A stretch of 51,779 bases of DNA, from assembly GCF_900163865.1 (NCBI RefSeq), contig NZ_FUKU01000025.1, positions 1 to 51,779 on the forward strand. Reading direction: 5' to 3'. The position numbers and the translations under genes were made by a program. Shown here piece after piece: positions 32,452-42,137 of this stretch; within the stretch, counting starts at the first letter, position 1; each line of letters begins with the position of its first letter. Source of the DNA: Sphingobacterium sp. JB170. Its GTDB lineage: Bacteria; Bacteroidota; Bacteroidia; Sphingobacteriales; Sphingobacteriaceae. The notes under the pieces are model-generated. The model was not told where the DNA came from and made no database searches. It saw nothing but the letters and a program-made list of their open reading frames with translations.

Positions 32452-33536
32452 TACCCGTTACTAAACCCTTTCTTCCACCTGTGGAAGAGTTCAATGCATA
32501 TGTCGAAGATATTTGGAAAAGAAAATGGTTAACGAATATGGGGCCATTGGCATCGCATCTAGAGACGAAGCTAAAAGACTATTTGAATGTTAGGAATTTA
32601 CTTTTCGTAACAAATGGAACCATTGCGCTTCAGATGGCAATCAAGGCTCTAAATTTAAGTGGAGAAGTGATAACTACACCTTTCTCTTTCGTTGCTACAA
32701 CTTCCAGTATTGTTTGGGAAGGATGTACGCCTAAGTTTGTTGACATAGATGATAACACTTTGAATATTGATTCAAAAAAGATAGAAGCGTCAATTACAGC
32801 GAAAACATCGGCTATACTTGCGACACATGTATATGGGAATCCCTGTGATGTCGAAGAGATAGAACGTATTGCGAGGAAATACAATTTAAAAGTTATTTTT
32901 GACGGTGCTCATTCTTTTGGTGTAACTGTAAATGGTAGGTCGATTTTTGACTACGGCGATATTACGACTTGTTCTTTACATGCGACCAAATTATATCATT
33001 CAATCGAAGGAGGACTTTTAGTGGCAAAGAGTCCTGATGTTTTGAAAAAACTATCGTCAATGCGTAATTTTGGAATCTCAGGTTCCGAATCATTTACCGA
33101 ACTTGGAATCAATGGGAAGAACTCCGAGTTTCATGCGGCAATGGGACTTGCCAATTTGCCATATGTTGATCAAATATATAAGCAAAGAAAGTTGTTAACT
33201 GAATGTTATAACGAATCATTAGGTCCAGTGAATGTTTTTAGACCGAAATGGCATGCTCAGTCTGCTTCCAATTATGCGTACTATCCGTTAGTTTTTGAAA
33301 ATGAAGATGTTTTATTAGGAGTGAAAGCGAAATTAGACAAACATGAGGTATTTTCTCGACGATATTTTTATCCTTCGTTGGCATCTGTGTTGCCATACCT
33401 AAAAGAGAGTCCCGAACTACCAATTGCCGACAGTATTTCGTCGAGAGTGCTATGCCTTCCTTTATACTTTGATCTTACGGTTGAGGAAGTTAAACTGATC
33501 AGTGCTCTAATAATTAAAGCTATAAATAATATATAA
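32448..33536 (+). CDS. DegT/DnrJ/EryC1 sugar aminotransferase (VioA-like)
   Basis: PLP-dependent enzyme that aminates a keto sugar nucleotide. The opening VTKPFLPPVEEFNAYVEDIW followed by KRKWLTNMGPL is typical of dTDP-4-amino-4,6-dideoxyglucose transaminases (VioA type). The PLP-binding lysine is K181 in CSLHATKLYHSIEGG, and IFDGAHSFG carries the Asp contacting the cofactor. The 362-residue length is normal. Together with RmlA/RmlB and the acetyltransferase two genes on, it could make dTDP-Qui4NAc or dTDP-Fuc4NAc; this is inferred. Confidence 0.88.
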   Translation: MIPVTKPFLPPVEEFNAYVEDIWKRKWLTNMGPLASHLETKLKDYLNVRNLLFVTNGTIALQMAIKALNLSGEVITTPFSFVATTSSIVWEGCTPKFVDIDDNTLNIDSKKIEASITAKTSAILATHVYGNPCDVEEIERIARKYNLKVIFDGAHSFGVTVNGRSIFDYGDITTCSLHATKLYHSIEGGLLVAKSPDVLKKLSSMRNFGISGSESFTELGINGKNSEFHAAMGLANLPYVDQIYKQRKLLTECYNESLGPVNVFRPKWHAQSASNYAYYPLVFENEDVLLGVKAKLDKHEVFSRRYFYPSLASVLPYLKESPELPIADSISSRVLCLPLYFDLTVEEVKLISALIIKAINNI

Positions 33537-33537
33537 T

Positions 33538-34854
33538 ATGGGATTTCTATCTTATTTTCTTAGAAACACTTATTGGATAAACGACTTTCTTAAAGGAAGT
33601 ATAATTCGTCGACAGTATAACGATATACAATTCATTTTGGAGAAAGGAGAGCAAGGGAAAGATAAAAAAAAGCAATATCTAAGCAGGTTACTTAATCACG
33701 CGGTGAATAATTGTAAGTTTTATAGAACCTATTCAGGTAAGCGGATCGATGATTTTCCTGTTGTGAATAAATCAATTTTAATTGATAATTTTGTCGACAT
33801 ATCGATTCCGTCTGAAAGTATTCCCTTTCAAAAAGGTAAAATATTTGTTCAAAATACTAGCGGATCGACCGGTACACCATTTGCTGTACCACAGGATACA
33901 CGGAAAAGGATGCGGAGAATCGCGGAGTTAAAATATTTCGGAAATAGATCCGGTTTTAAATCACATGATAGATTAGTACATTTAAGAACATGGAATAGAT
34001 GGCAGAATAAGTCGAAATTGCAATCAATTAGAGAAAACATTATAGCTTTCAATATTGCGCAAATCGACAAAGAGCGATTAAAAGCGCTATGTGAAACAAT
34101 AGTAAAAAAACACGTAGTGGCAGTTCGCGGATATGCGTCGTCCATAGATTTATTGGCAAAATTTTCAGTTGATAACAATATCAAGATGCCTAGTTTGAAA
34201 TTGATGATCGCTGGTAGCGAGGCGTTAGAGGAGTCAACAAGAGACTTAGTTCAGACTAAACTAGGATGTAATATTATATCGCAGTACGCAAACGAAGAAA
34301 ATGGAATCTTAGGACAAGAAGGCAATCCATCTGCTGAGGGGGATCAGTTTTTTTATTTGAATCACGCGTCCTATTACTTCGAGGTGCTTAAACTTCAGGA
34401 AGATAAGCCTGCAGAATATGGTGAATTGGGTAGAATTGTGATAACTGATTTATTTAATTATGCCTTTCCGCTGATTAGATATGATACCGGTGATACCGCT
34501 ATTATGTTGGAAAAAAATGAACATAGTAATGGTTTCCCTATTTTCGAGAAGCTTTATGGAAGACGGCTAGATTTAGTCTTTGATACAAAGGGAGATATAG
34601 TATATCCAATGGCACTGGCCCGTATTTTAAAGCATTATACTCAAATCGTGCAATGGCAGTTCATTCAGAATGGGGAAAGTGAATATCTATTAAAACTTAA
34701 TTGTAAAGAAGATTTTAGAAGTTCAAAGGAGATAATTATGGAGCTCGAAGAGCTATTTGGTAAAGATGCTAATATAATGGTGGAGTTTTCATCCGACATC
34801 CCCGTATTGGCGTCTGGTAAGAGAAAGCCTGTGATAAATAATTGGAAACGATGA
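33538..34854 (+). CDS. PaaK/CapK-like AMP-ligase family protein
   Basis: Member of the phenylacetate-CoA-ligase-like family that often sits in capsule loci as CapK. The AMP-binding P-loop reads NTSGSTGTPF (106-115), and later LMIAGSEALEES, YANEENGILGQE and YDTGDTA match the adenylation fold. The 438-residue length fits. Its role in polysaccharide making is unproven for the family; activating an acyl or amino-acid decoration is the usual guess. It overlaps the acetyltransferase start by 4 bp. A second, different member lies at 40803. Confidence 0.8.
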   Translation: MGFLSYFLRNTYWINDFLKGSIIRRQYNDIQFILEKGEQGKDKKKQYLSRLLNHAVNNCKFYRTYSGKRIDDFPVVNKSILIDNFVDISIPSESIPFQKGKIFVQNTSGSTGTPFAVPQDTRKRMRRIAELKYFGNRSGFKSHDRLVHLRTWNRWQNKSKLQSIRENIIAFNIAQIDKERLKALCETIVKKHVVAVRGYASSIDLLAKFSVDNNIKMPSLKLMIAGSEALEESTRDLVQTKLGCNIISQYANEENGILGQEGNPSAEGDQFFYLNHASYYFEVLKLQEDKPAEYGELGRIVITDLFNYAFPLIRYDTGDTAIMLEKNEHSNGFPIFEKLYGRRLDLVFDTKGDIVYPMALARILKHYTQIVQWQFIQNGESEYLLKLNCKEDFRSSKEIIMELEELFGKDANIMVEFSSDIPVLASGKRKPVINNWKR

Positions 34855-35489
34855 GAACTGTATATTTGCTTGGTGTTGGACATAATACACCAGTGTTTAT
34901 GGATTTAGTTGAACAAAGTAGTTGGGAGATAAAAGGTTTGTATCATTTCGACTCTAGTCGTACGGGAGAATATGTAAATAATATTCCGATCCTTGGATCT
35001 TTCGAAGAATTGTTTGCACTCGGACAACTTAATGGAAGGAATTTTGTCCTCACAATGGGGGACAATAAATTAAGATCAATTATTGCAAGCAAAATTCGTC
35101 TCCAGGGTGGACATACTCCGTCGATTTTTCATCCTTCTACTGTTATTTCAAAGCGTTCGACAATTTCAGAAAAAGGTGTAATTGTAAATGCATTTACAAT
35201 TATCCAAGCTAACGCTTCGATTGGAGATGATACTATAATCCTATCGGGGGTGAATATTTCACACGACAACAATATTGGTAGAGGTTGTTTTATTGCTGGT
35301 GGCGCCATAATAGGAGCATATACTAGAATTGGAGAATTCGTTTTTATAGGGCAGGGATCGCTCACAATTTCGGGTAAGGTCGAGAGCATTGGGGATTTTG
35401 CGTTTGTAGGCGCAGGATCGCTAGTCACTAGATCTATTGATCCTAATGTGACCGTTTCTGGACGACCCGCTAGATCTATTGAAAGATAA
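34851..35489 (+). CDS. NeuD/VioB/PglD-type sugar O- or N-acetyltransferase
   Basis: Left-handed beta-helix acetyltransferase with an N-terminal sugar-nucleotide-binding Rossmann-like part (RTVYLLGVGHNTPVFMDL) and hexapeptide repeats (about 90-205: ISEKGVIVNAFTIIQANASI, IGDDTIILSG, VNISHDNNIG, IGEFVFIGQGSLT). The likely catalytic His is in NISHDNNIG. I start it at the ATG at 34851, which overlaps the upstream stop as ATGA; a TTG at 34842 is also in frame. Its position beside a VioA-like aminotransferase suggests acetylation of the amino sugar. Confidence 0.85.
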   Translation: MRTVYLLGVGHNTPVFMDLVEQSSWEIKGLYHFDSSRTGEYVNNIPILGSFEELFALGQLNGRNFVLTMGDNKLRSIIASKIRLQGGHTPSIFHPSTVISKRSTISEKGVIVNAFTIIQANASIGDDTIILSGVNISHDNNIGRGCFIAGGAIIGAYTRIGEFVFIGQGSLTISGKVESIGDFAFVGAGSLVTRSIDPNVTVSGRPARSIER

Positions 35490-35499
35490 AATTTGGAAA

Positions 35500-36339
35500 A
35501 TGGAAAAACCTTTGTTATCTGTAGTCTGTACAGCTTTTAATCATGAACCATATATTCGGGATTGTTTAGAGGGGTTCGTTACTCAAAGAACTAATTTTGA
35601 ATTTGAGGTTGTAATTAACGATGATGCGTCCCACGATAATACGGCGGTTATAATTAGAGAGTATGAACAGAAGTACCCGAATATAATTAAGCCAGTTTAT
35701 CAGAATGAAAATCAATATTCGAAGAAAGTAGGACTTTGGCGGACTATTTTATTTCCGCGAGCAAAGGGTAAATATATTGCGCTTTGCGAAGGAGATGATT
35801 GTTGGACAGATCCTCTTAAGCTACAGAAGCAGGTCGATTTTTTAGAAGCGAATCCTCAGTTTTCTTTCTGTGGTCATTTAGTTAGAAGAATTAATGCTGT
35901 GGGGGAAGTTATCGACGAGCCGAAATTAAAGAGGGGGGATTGCTATTTTTCTAAAAATGAGGTGTTTCATCAGTATTTTCGTACACTTTCAATTGTGTTT
36001 CGGAATGTTAAATTGCCTTATAATCCGTCCTTGTCTAAGGTGTTTAATGGAGACATAGTCTTACAAAGTCTTCTTGCAATACAGGGAAAGGGCGCTATTT
36101 TGAACATGATAGGAGGAAGTTATAGAATGCATGAAGGCGGCGTTTATAGTTCGAACTCAATTATAAAGAATCAAATCAAATCTATCAAAACAAGGCGCGT
36201 TCTGATGTCCCAATCATTTTTTACATTTGACCAAAAGCTGCATTTGTGGATCGAGATTATGAGAAGAAAACGGAACTGTTTAAAGTCGTGTATTAAAGAA
36301 AGCAGATACAATGAGATTCTATCGGTAATTTTTTGTTAA
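35500..36339 (+). CDS. Glycosyltransferase family 2
   Basis: GT-A fold enzyme that adds one sugar to the lipid-linked unit on the cytoplasmic face. The start PLLSVVCTAFNHEPYIRDCL is typical of GT2, followed by the acidic motif NDDASHDNT and the DxD-like CEGDDCW near residue 93. I start at 35500 (MEKPLLSVV), which avoids overlap with the preceding gene; an in-frame ATG at 35479 is possible. The donor sugar is unknown. Confidence 0.88.
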   Translation: MEKPLLSVVCTAFNHEPYIRDCLEGFVTQRTNFEFEVVINDDASHDNTAVIIREYEQKYPNIIKPVYQNENQYSKKVGLWRTILFPRAKGKYIALCEGDDCWTDPLKLQKQVDFLEANPQFSFCGHLVRRINAVGEVIDEPKLKRGDCYFSKNEVFHQYFRTLSIVFRNVKLPYNPSLSKVFNGDIVLQSLLAIQGKGAILNMIGGSYRMHEGGVYSSNSIIKNQIKSIKTRRVLMSQSFFTFDQKLHLWIEIMRRKRNCLKSCIKESRYNEILSVIFC

Positions 36340-36350
36340 ATATTTTGGAT

Positions 36351-37580
36351 ATGTTATTTATAAAAAGAATAGATAGTATTTTTTTGTTGTTGCTTATTTT
36401 TGCACCATTGTTCGTCGTAATGATTCCTGGAGTATTAGGAATAGATTATGTTTATTTTACTGTCCCATTAAAATGGGGGGTGTTATTTATTTCTCTATTT
36501 TTGATAATGCGGGGACTATTGAATAGAAGTTCAACAATTCCATTGTCTAGTATTTTGTTTTTTATCTGTTTCTTTGTAATATATTTGATAAGAGTTTTGT
36601 TGGATGTGTATTTATATAAAGTTGAGATGACATTTTATTCAAATTCATTTGACTATATTGAAGGAATAGTGTATTGTTTTTTGACTAGCTTATCGATCAT
36701 TTTCCTCAAAAGGGTGGATTTTGAATGGGTGCTAAAAAGAGGGTATCTTCTTTATTTTATTGGAATTGTATTATCGGTATTTATCAGTTTAGTGTTGTCG
36801 ACAGATTTAGTGCAAAGGCAGGAAGGCCGATATGAGGGTACGCAAGGTTTGACATCATTAGTTTATGGACATTTCGGAGTATCATTTGCTTTATTGTCTT
36901 TAGTGTTATTTGGACGAACGTCTAATTCAATTATTTCAAAAGTATTCTTACTAGGATGTTTTTTGCTTGGACTATTCGTGATGTACCTGGCTGGAAGTAG
37001 AAGCCCTTTGTTAGCTTTGGTTATTTGTTCATTCTTTTTGTTTAAAGACAAAGTCGGATATTTGAAAGGCATATTTATACTCGTGTTTATTTGTGCGTTA
37101 TTTTTTGTTTTTTCTTTTCAAATAACAGAGATTCTATCCGGATACGGAGGCACATTTTTTGATAGAGTTCAAATGGCAGTTGAAGGAGGGAACTCGTCCG
37201 GGCGAGATGATATCTTTAAAAAAGGTGTAGACGAGTTCCTTGCTAATCCACTTTTAGGAAATGCGTTTTTGATTCAGACTTGGGGTATCGGGAGGGGAAT
37301 ATATCCGCACAACATAATTATCGAAAGTTTGATGGCTACGGGGATACTTGGCGGATGGTTGTTTTTAGGTTGGATCTTTAAAAGTTTAAGAGCAGGATTA
37401 AGGTTGTTCAATACTAATTCTAATCTCGGCTGGATTTCAATTATTTATATTCAACAGGTGATTTTCGGAATGTTTTCTTTGTCATTGTTTACACATGATA
37501 AATTCTGGAATTTTTCGATTCTTACGGTTTTTGCATATCATCATATTTCGAAAACAAAGTTAGACTATGGAAAGGGTTAA
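36351..37580 (+). CDS. O-antigen polymerase/ligase-like membrane protein (Wzy candidate)
   Basis: Very hydrophobic protein with about 10-12 membrane helices and a larger periplasmic loop near the C-terminal third (GYGGTFFDRVQMAVEGGNSS, then GRDDIFKKGVDEFLANPLLG), followed by YPHNIIIESLMATG. The R-x-x-P-x-L-A-L stretch (GSRSPLLALVICSF) and the PHN motif are typical of the O-antigen ligase/Wzy superfamily. No other polymerase candidate is in the cluster, so it most likely joins the repeat units. The start is set at the ATG at 36351; a TTG at 36333 is in frame. Confidence 0.82.
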   Translation: MLFIKRIDSIFLLLLIFAPLFVVMIPGVLGIDYVYFTVPLKWGVLFISLFLIMRGLLNRSSTIPLSSILFFICFFVIYLIRVLLDVYLYKVEMTFYSNSFDYIEGIVYCFLTSLSIIFLKRVDFEWVLKRGYLLYFIGIVLSVFISLVLSTDLVQRQEGRYEGTQGLTSLVYGHFGVSFALLSLVLFGRTSNSIISKVFLLGCFLLGLFVMYLAGSRSPLLALVICSFFLFKDKVGYLKGIFILVFICALFFVFSFQITEILSGYGGTFFDRVQMAVEGGNSSGRDDIFKKGVDEFLANPLLGNAFLIQTWGIGRGIYPHNIIIESLMATGILGGWLFLGWIFKSLRAGLRLFNTNSNLGWISIIYIQQVIFGMFSLSLFTHDKFWNFSILTVFAYHHISKTKLDYGKG

Positions 37581-38754
37581 TATACTTCAAATTGCATCAG
37601 TTCTTCCGGCTCATTTTAAAATAAAAAAAAGAGAGAACGATATTTTACTAACTACGGCGCGCCAACATATGCGATTGAATCAAAATGTTAAATATACATT
37701 TATTTTAACCGTTCCGTTTTCGTCTTATTTTTTATCGCTTTTATCGCAGAAATGGAAGGAGTTTTATCTTTTAAGACGAATGAAGATATATTCTTATGAG
37801 GGTTTTAAAATTCACGTCGTGGCGATTCCCACTTTCAAAAATGATTTCTTTTTTAGAAAAATATTTGCTCGGATTTCCTTTTTGTTTTATCGGAAAACTA
37901 TTGAAAAAATTTGCATTAACAACGAAATAAATATTTGTCATGCTCATAATATAGGTATTAATGCAGGGCTTGCTTATTTTATTAAATCCAACCTTCGAAT
38001 ACCATTTTGTATAACAACTAGGGACTTAGGTAGAAAGCCTTTAAGCCGTCATGAGAGTCTTTACATTAATGAGTCGAACTCATTAATAAGTATATCCTTT
38101 CGTCAGAAAAAAATAGCAGACAGTTTGCATCCCTTATCATATTTGATTCCCCACGGAATTGATGATTCTTACGTTACTGCACGTTCTAACTTTAACGAGA
38201 GCGAAGTATTGAAGCTCGTGACGATTTCGCGTCTTTTGGATTGGAAAAATATTGATACGTTAATCCTTGCTCTATCAAAATTAAGTGAACGAAAATTACG
38301 ATTCATTTTAGATATTTATGGAGAGGGACCTGAATTATCTGCCTTGCAAAAATTAGTCGAAGCAAATGGCTTAACAAATGCTATAAGCTTTAAGGGGGTG
38401 GTTAAGCACGCAGATGTTTCGAAATTATTACTAAAATATGATGTATTTGTACTCGTCAGTTATCCTGAAACATTTGGTCGGGTTTATGTTGAAGCGATTG
38501 CTGCTGGTCTACCAATCATTTGTTCAAAAAATTCGGGATTAGATGGGTATTTAACAGACAGTATGGAGGGATTTTTTGTAGATCATACCGACGTGGATGC
38601 GCTTTCTTCCGTAATCACAAAGTTTTTTGAAGATAGGCTTTTAAAAGTTAAAATGGGTGAGAAGGCTCAGAAAGCTTCCAAAAAGTTTTTTTGGCATAAT
38701 ATATGTAAAAATATTGATGAAGTTTATAATAAAGTAATAGAAAATGGTGTATAA
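37567..38754 (+). CDS. Glycosyltransferase family 4 (GT-B)
   Basis: Retaining glycosyltransferase with the family 4 C-terminal domain: LVTISRLLDWKNIDTLILAL, then DIYGEGPELSALQKLV, and the E-x7-E motif in SYPETFGRVYVEAIAAGLP. The N-terminal domain is less conserved, with HAHNIGINAGLAYF. Length 395 is normal. It overlaps the Wzy-like gene by 14 bp and the next gene by 11 bp, so the three are one translational run. Donor and acceptor unknown. Confidence 0.88.
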   Translation: MERVNILQIASVLPAHFKIKKRENDILLTTARQHMRLNQNVKYTFILTVPFSSYFLSLLSQKWKEFYLLRRMKIYSYEGFKIHVVAIPTFKNDFFFRKIFARISFLFYRKTIEKICINNEINICHAHNIGINAGLAYFIKSNLRIPFCITTRDLGRKPLSRHESLYINESNSLISISFRQKKIADSLHPLSYLIPHGIDDSYVTARSNFNESEVLKLVTISRLLDWKNIDTLILALSKLSERKLRFILDIYGEGPELSALQKLVEANGLTNAISFKGVVKHADVSKLLLKYDVFVLVSYPETFGRVYVEAIAAGLPIICSKNSGLDGYLTDSMEGFFVDHTDVDALSSVITKFFEDRLLKVKMGEKAQKASKKFFWHNICKNIDEVYNKVIENGV

Positions 38755-39640
38755 TAAAACGTTTAAGGGAGTTTTACTTCTGCTTGTTTTTTGTCATAGC
38801 ATATTTTTATTCGGACAAAGCAAACGTGATTTTAAAGTTTTTGCGGTGTCCGATAATTATAATAATGAGGTGAAGAATTTTATCAAAAATAATAGTGCTC
38901 TTGAAAGTATAAAGATTTTAAAAGGTTTCCAGATTGATCCATATAAGAACGGCGAAATTAATATTAATAGTATCCGAAAAAATCTTGCGAAAATGTATCC
39001 GAAAAGTGATGCATCAGGTGTTTTATGTTTAAATATAGAGAATAAGCAGTACCAAAATTTAAAAAATTTTGGTACCAATACGAATGAATATAAGCATGCT
39101 ATTATTGAATTAAATAAAATGATCTCCACAGTTCGGAAATTTAGGCCAAATTTAAAAATTGGAATCTATGGTATGCCATTTAGATTTTATTATTCGGCAC
39201 AAAACAAACCAAATATGAATAAAGCACTAGATGGTTTGCTACGTAACTGTGATTATCTTTTTCCATCCATGTATATTTTGTTTACTAATAGTGAAATTGG
39301 TGAACAAAAGAATTTGGAGTACTTGAATGATAATTTGGAAGTTGCTTTAGAATATGGTGAGAGGTTAAAAAAGGATGTAGTGCCGTTCGTGTGGTATGGC
39401 ATTCACACAAATAATAAAAAATTTGGGAGTCAACTAATCCCAAAAGAAACTATGATGAAATTTGTGGACCATATGAAGAGTTATTCGAGATCTGGTAATA
39501 ATATAAAGGGAATAGTTTGGTGGGATGGACAAGTGACTGAGAACGCAACAAACCCTAGGTTATTAAATAATGAAAAGAAGGTTCTAGATAAGAATAGTAT
39601 TATATTGGATTATATGTCGGACTTTATAAGTACATTTTAA
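38744..39640 (+). CDS. Secreted GH56-like (hyaluronidase-like) TIM-barrel protein, unknown substrate
   Basis: A 298-residue protein with a clear signal peptide (GVLLLLVFCHSIFLFGQS). Its pattern resembles the barrel of GH56 hyaluronidases: an early strand with acidic residue (GVLCLNIENKQY, E99 as candidate), a helix, then RPNLKIGIYGMPF, CDYLFPSMYI, VVPFVWYGIH and a late KGIVWWDGQV. This likeness is at the level of motif order and fold; I do not claim homology. It lies between two glycosyltransferase genes, overlapping the first, so it belongs to the polysaccharide operon. It may trim or edit the polymer in the periplasm or outside. Confidence 0.5.
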   Translation: MVYNKTFKGVLLLLVFCHSIFLFGQSKRDFKVFAVSDNYNNEVKNFIKNNSALESIKILKGFQIDPYKNGEININSIRKNLAKMYPKSDASGVLCLNIENKQYQNLKNFGTNTNEYKHAIIELNKMISTVRKFRPNLKIGIYGMPFRFYYSAQNKPNMNKALDGLLRNCDYLFPSMYILFTNSEIGEQKNLEYLNDNLEVALEYGERLKKDVVPFVWYGIHTNNKKFGSQLIPKETMMKFVDHMKSYSRSGNNIKGIVWWDGQVTENATNPRLLNNEKKVLDKNSIILDYMSDFISTF

Positions 39641-39655
39641 CCTCTGTATCGATCG

Positions 39656-40789
39656 ATGGATAAATTGAAAGTTGCAATAATATTTCCTTATTATGCTCAT
39701 TATAGAAAACCGGTTATTGACAGCCTAAAAGATGATGTTGAGATAGAATACCATTTTTTTGGTGGGCAAAAGGAATCTCCTCAATTTCGCGGTATGAAAT
39801 TAATCGACATGTCTGTTAACGATAGGTTTACTAAAATTGAAAATACATGGTTTTTAAAATATTTCTCCATACAACCAGGATTGTCGAGAAAGGTTAAAAT
39901 CGCAAATTACAATTGCGTTGTTATCTTTGGAGATTGGAAATATCTTTCGACATGGTGGGTTGCTATCATTTTGAGATTTCGACGAGTTCCTACTTTATTT
40001 TGGAGTCATGGATTTAGAAAGAACCAAAACTCATTTAATGATATTTTTAAAACTATCTATTTTAAGTTATTTACTGGAGGGTTAGTTTTTGATCAGCGGG
40101 CAAAGGATATTTTTGCTGAGAAGGGGTTTAAAGGAGATATAACCGTGATTTATAATTCTTTAGATTATAAATATCAAAAGAGTATATTAGAAAAAGTAAA
40201 GGAGGAATCAACCTCAATAATTTCCGATGAAGTTCCTTATATTCTTTTTTCAGGACGATTGACAAGAACGAAAAATCTGGATCAAATTCTTAAAGCGATA
40301 GCTTACCTAGATAATCAAGGTGTCTTCGTGAAAGTAGTTTTTATTGGAGAAGGTGAGTTTAAACATGAACTTATTCGGTTGTCGGAGGAGTTAGGGATTG
40401 ATGCGCGGGTGGCTTTTATGGGGAGTTGTTATGACGAACGAATAATTGCAAATTGCTTTTTAAATGCGAAGGCGAGTGTTATTCCGAGTGCGGTCGGTCT
40501 TTCTGCAATCCATGCTTTGACCTATGGCTGCCCTGTGATTACAGATGATAATAATGTTAAGCATGGGCCAGAAGTAGCGGCTATCAGGGACGGCGTTACC
40601 GGGAAAATATTTATACAGGGGGATATCAAGGATTTAGCCAAAAAGATAGCGAGTTTCACTCTTCTTTCGCAAGAAGAACGTGATTTTTACGCCAATAACT
40701 GCATCAAAGAAATTGAGAGTAGATATACTGCGGAAAATCAACGAAATCTAATAAATTTAAGTATAAAGAAAGTAGTAGCTAAATTTTAA
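39656..40789 (+). CDS. Glycosyltransferase family 4-like (GT-B)
   Basis: GT-B enzyme opening with KVAIIFPYYAHYRKPVIDSL and showing a GT4-type C-terminal half: YILFSGRLTRTKNLDQILKA, VVFIGEGEFKHEL, AFMGSC. The usual E-x7-E is changed: the region reads PSAVGLSAIHALTYGCPVI with Ser/Ala in place of the first Glu, as in some group 1 subfamilies. Length 377. It is 15 bases after the secreted protein gene and 13 before the second CapK-like gene. Confidence 0.82.
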   Translation: MDKLKVAIIFPYYAHYRKPVIDSLKDDVEIEYHFFGGQKESPQFRGMKLIDMSVNDRFTKIENTWFLKYFSIQPGLSRKVKIANYNCVVIFGDWKYLSTWWVAIILRFRRVPTLFWSHGFRKNQNSFNDIFKTIYFKLFTGGLVFDQRAKDIFAEKGFKGDITVIYNSLDYKYQKSILEKVKEESTSIISDEVPYILFSGRLTRTKNLDQILKAIAYLDNQGVFVKVVFIGEGEFKHELIRLSEELGIDARVAFMGSCYDERIIANCFLNAKASVIPSAVGLSAIHALTYGCPVITDDNNVKHGPEVAAIRDGVTGKIFIQGDIKDLAKKIASFTLLSQEERDFYANNCIKEIESRYTAENQRNLINLSIKKVVAKF

Positions 40790-40802
40790 TATAATAGATC
40801 AG

Positions 40803-42137
40803 ATGAATCGGATTTTAAACTATCTTAAAAGCGTAAATATTTCCATCCCTATTCCAGTCGGAAAGCTCATTGGGCGTATACCGTTTTCGTATCGGCCGGG
40901 GATTGGTGTTATATACAAAGAACAATCGGATTTCATTAGACTTTTTTCTGAATTTGAACAAAAAGATAAAGAGAAGTTCATTTTCGATAAATTTTTCAAA
41001 GTATTTAAACACGCATATTTAAACGTACCTTTTTATTCTAGTCTATATAAGAATTTCGGTATTGAACTTGGAGATATCAGTTGTTTCTCAGACATTTCGA
41101 AAATACCGGTTATTTCAAAACAGGATTTGATCGACGTGCCCTTAGAAGAACGTAGTTTTCCAATTCGTAATAGAATGAAAGTTAATACAGGCGGTTCATC
41201 GGGGCGTCCTCTCGCTTTTTATATGGATCCGGTGCGTTATGGAAACGAATGGGCACATATACATTATATATGGGGGAAATTAGGATATCGACCAAATTCT
41301 ATTAAGCTAGGGTTTGATGGTAGGAGTACGGTCGATAATTATGTTCAATATGATTTTTTGCGTAATACGTTGAGAGTTGATATATATGCTGATCAAGCTG
41401 AAGTTTGTTCCCGATTGTATGAAATATCAACGAAATATAATATTGATTTTTTACATGGATATCCAAGCGCAATTTCTGAATTTGCCTCTATTTGTAAATT
41501 GAGCCATCCTCAGTTATGGAGCCGGCTTAAATCTACTTTAAAAGGTGCTTTTTTAAATAGTGAATTTCCAGCACCTCACTATAGAGAGAACATAGAGGAT
41601 ACGTTTGAAATAAAAACACAATCATTCTATGGTCATACTGAAACTTGTGTTTTTGCCGAGGAGTCTGAGCGATATAAATATTTAGCCCACCAAACCTACG
41701 GTTATGCCGAAGTGGGCAATCAGTTTGGGTATTCTGGAGAATTAGTTGGCACATCTTATTTTAATTTTGCGTCGCCTCTTATTCGGTATAACACACAAGA
41801 TCTGATTAAGACATTAAGCTTTTCGGGTAAAATATTGCAGAAATTTGAAATTAGCGATGGTAGAAAAGGTGAATATATACTCGATTGTGAAGGAGCGAAG
41901 ATTCCGCTAACAGGGTTAATTTTTGGAAGACATCATAAATTATTTGAGGTATCCTCTCATGTTCAAGTTAAGCAAACTGCGAAGGGCTTTGCTGATATTT
42001 TTTACGTTTCAAAAGAGAAAATTGCTAGGCCAGAGGAGTTATTTGATTCGTCGAATGTCAAAATTCAATTTAATTTCTTAAAAGTTGAGAAGCCAATATT
42101 AAGTATTTCAGGTAAAATAAATTTATTAATTAAATGA
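40803..42137 (+). CDS. Second PaaK/CapK-like AMP-ligase family protein
   Basis: Another member of the phenylacetate-CoA-ligase-like CapK group. Its P-loop is NTGGSSGRPLAFYMDP (128-143), followed by LHGYPSAISEFA, FYGHTETCVFAEES and the RYNTQDLI motif of adenylate-forming enzymes. It differs clearly from the copy at 33538 (different P-loop and flanks), so it is not a recent duplicate. Role unproven; acyl or amino-acid decoration of the glycan is possible. It overlaps the wecB start by 4 bp. Confidence 0.8.
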   Translation: MNRILNYLKSVNISIPIPVGKLIGRIPFSYRPGIGVIYKEQSDFIRLFSEFEQKDKEKFIFDKFFKVFKHAYLNVPFYSSLYKNFGIELGDISCFSDISKIPVISKQDLIDVPLEERSFPIRNRMKVNTGGSSGRPLAFYMDPVRYGNEWAHIHYIWGKLGYRPNSIKLGFDGRSTVDNYVQYDFLRNTLRVDIYADQAEVCSRLYEISTKYNIDFLHGYPSAISEFASICKLSHPQLWSRLKSTLKGAFLNSEFPAPHYRENIEDTFEIKTQSFYGHTETCVFAEESERYKYLAHQTYGYAEVGNQFGYSGELVGTSYFNFASPLIRYNTQDLIKTLSFSGKILQKFEISDGRKGEYILDCEGAKIPLTGLIFGRHHKLFEVSSHVQVKQTAKGFADIFYVSKEKIARPEELFDSSNVKIQFNFLKVEKPILSISGKINLLIK

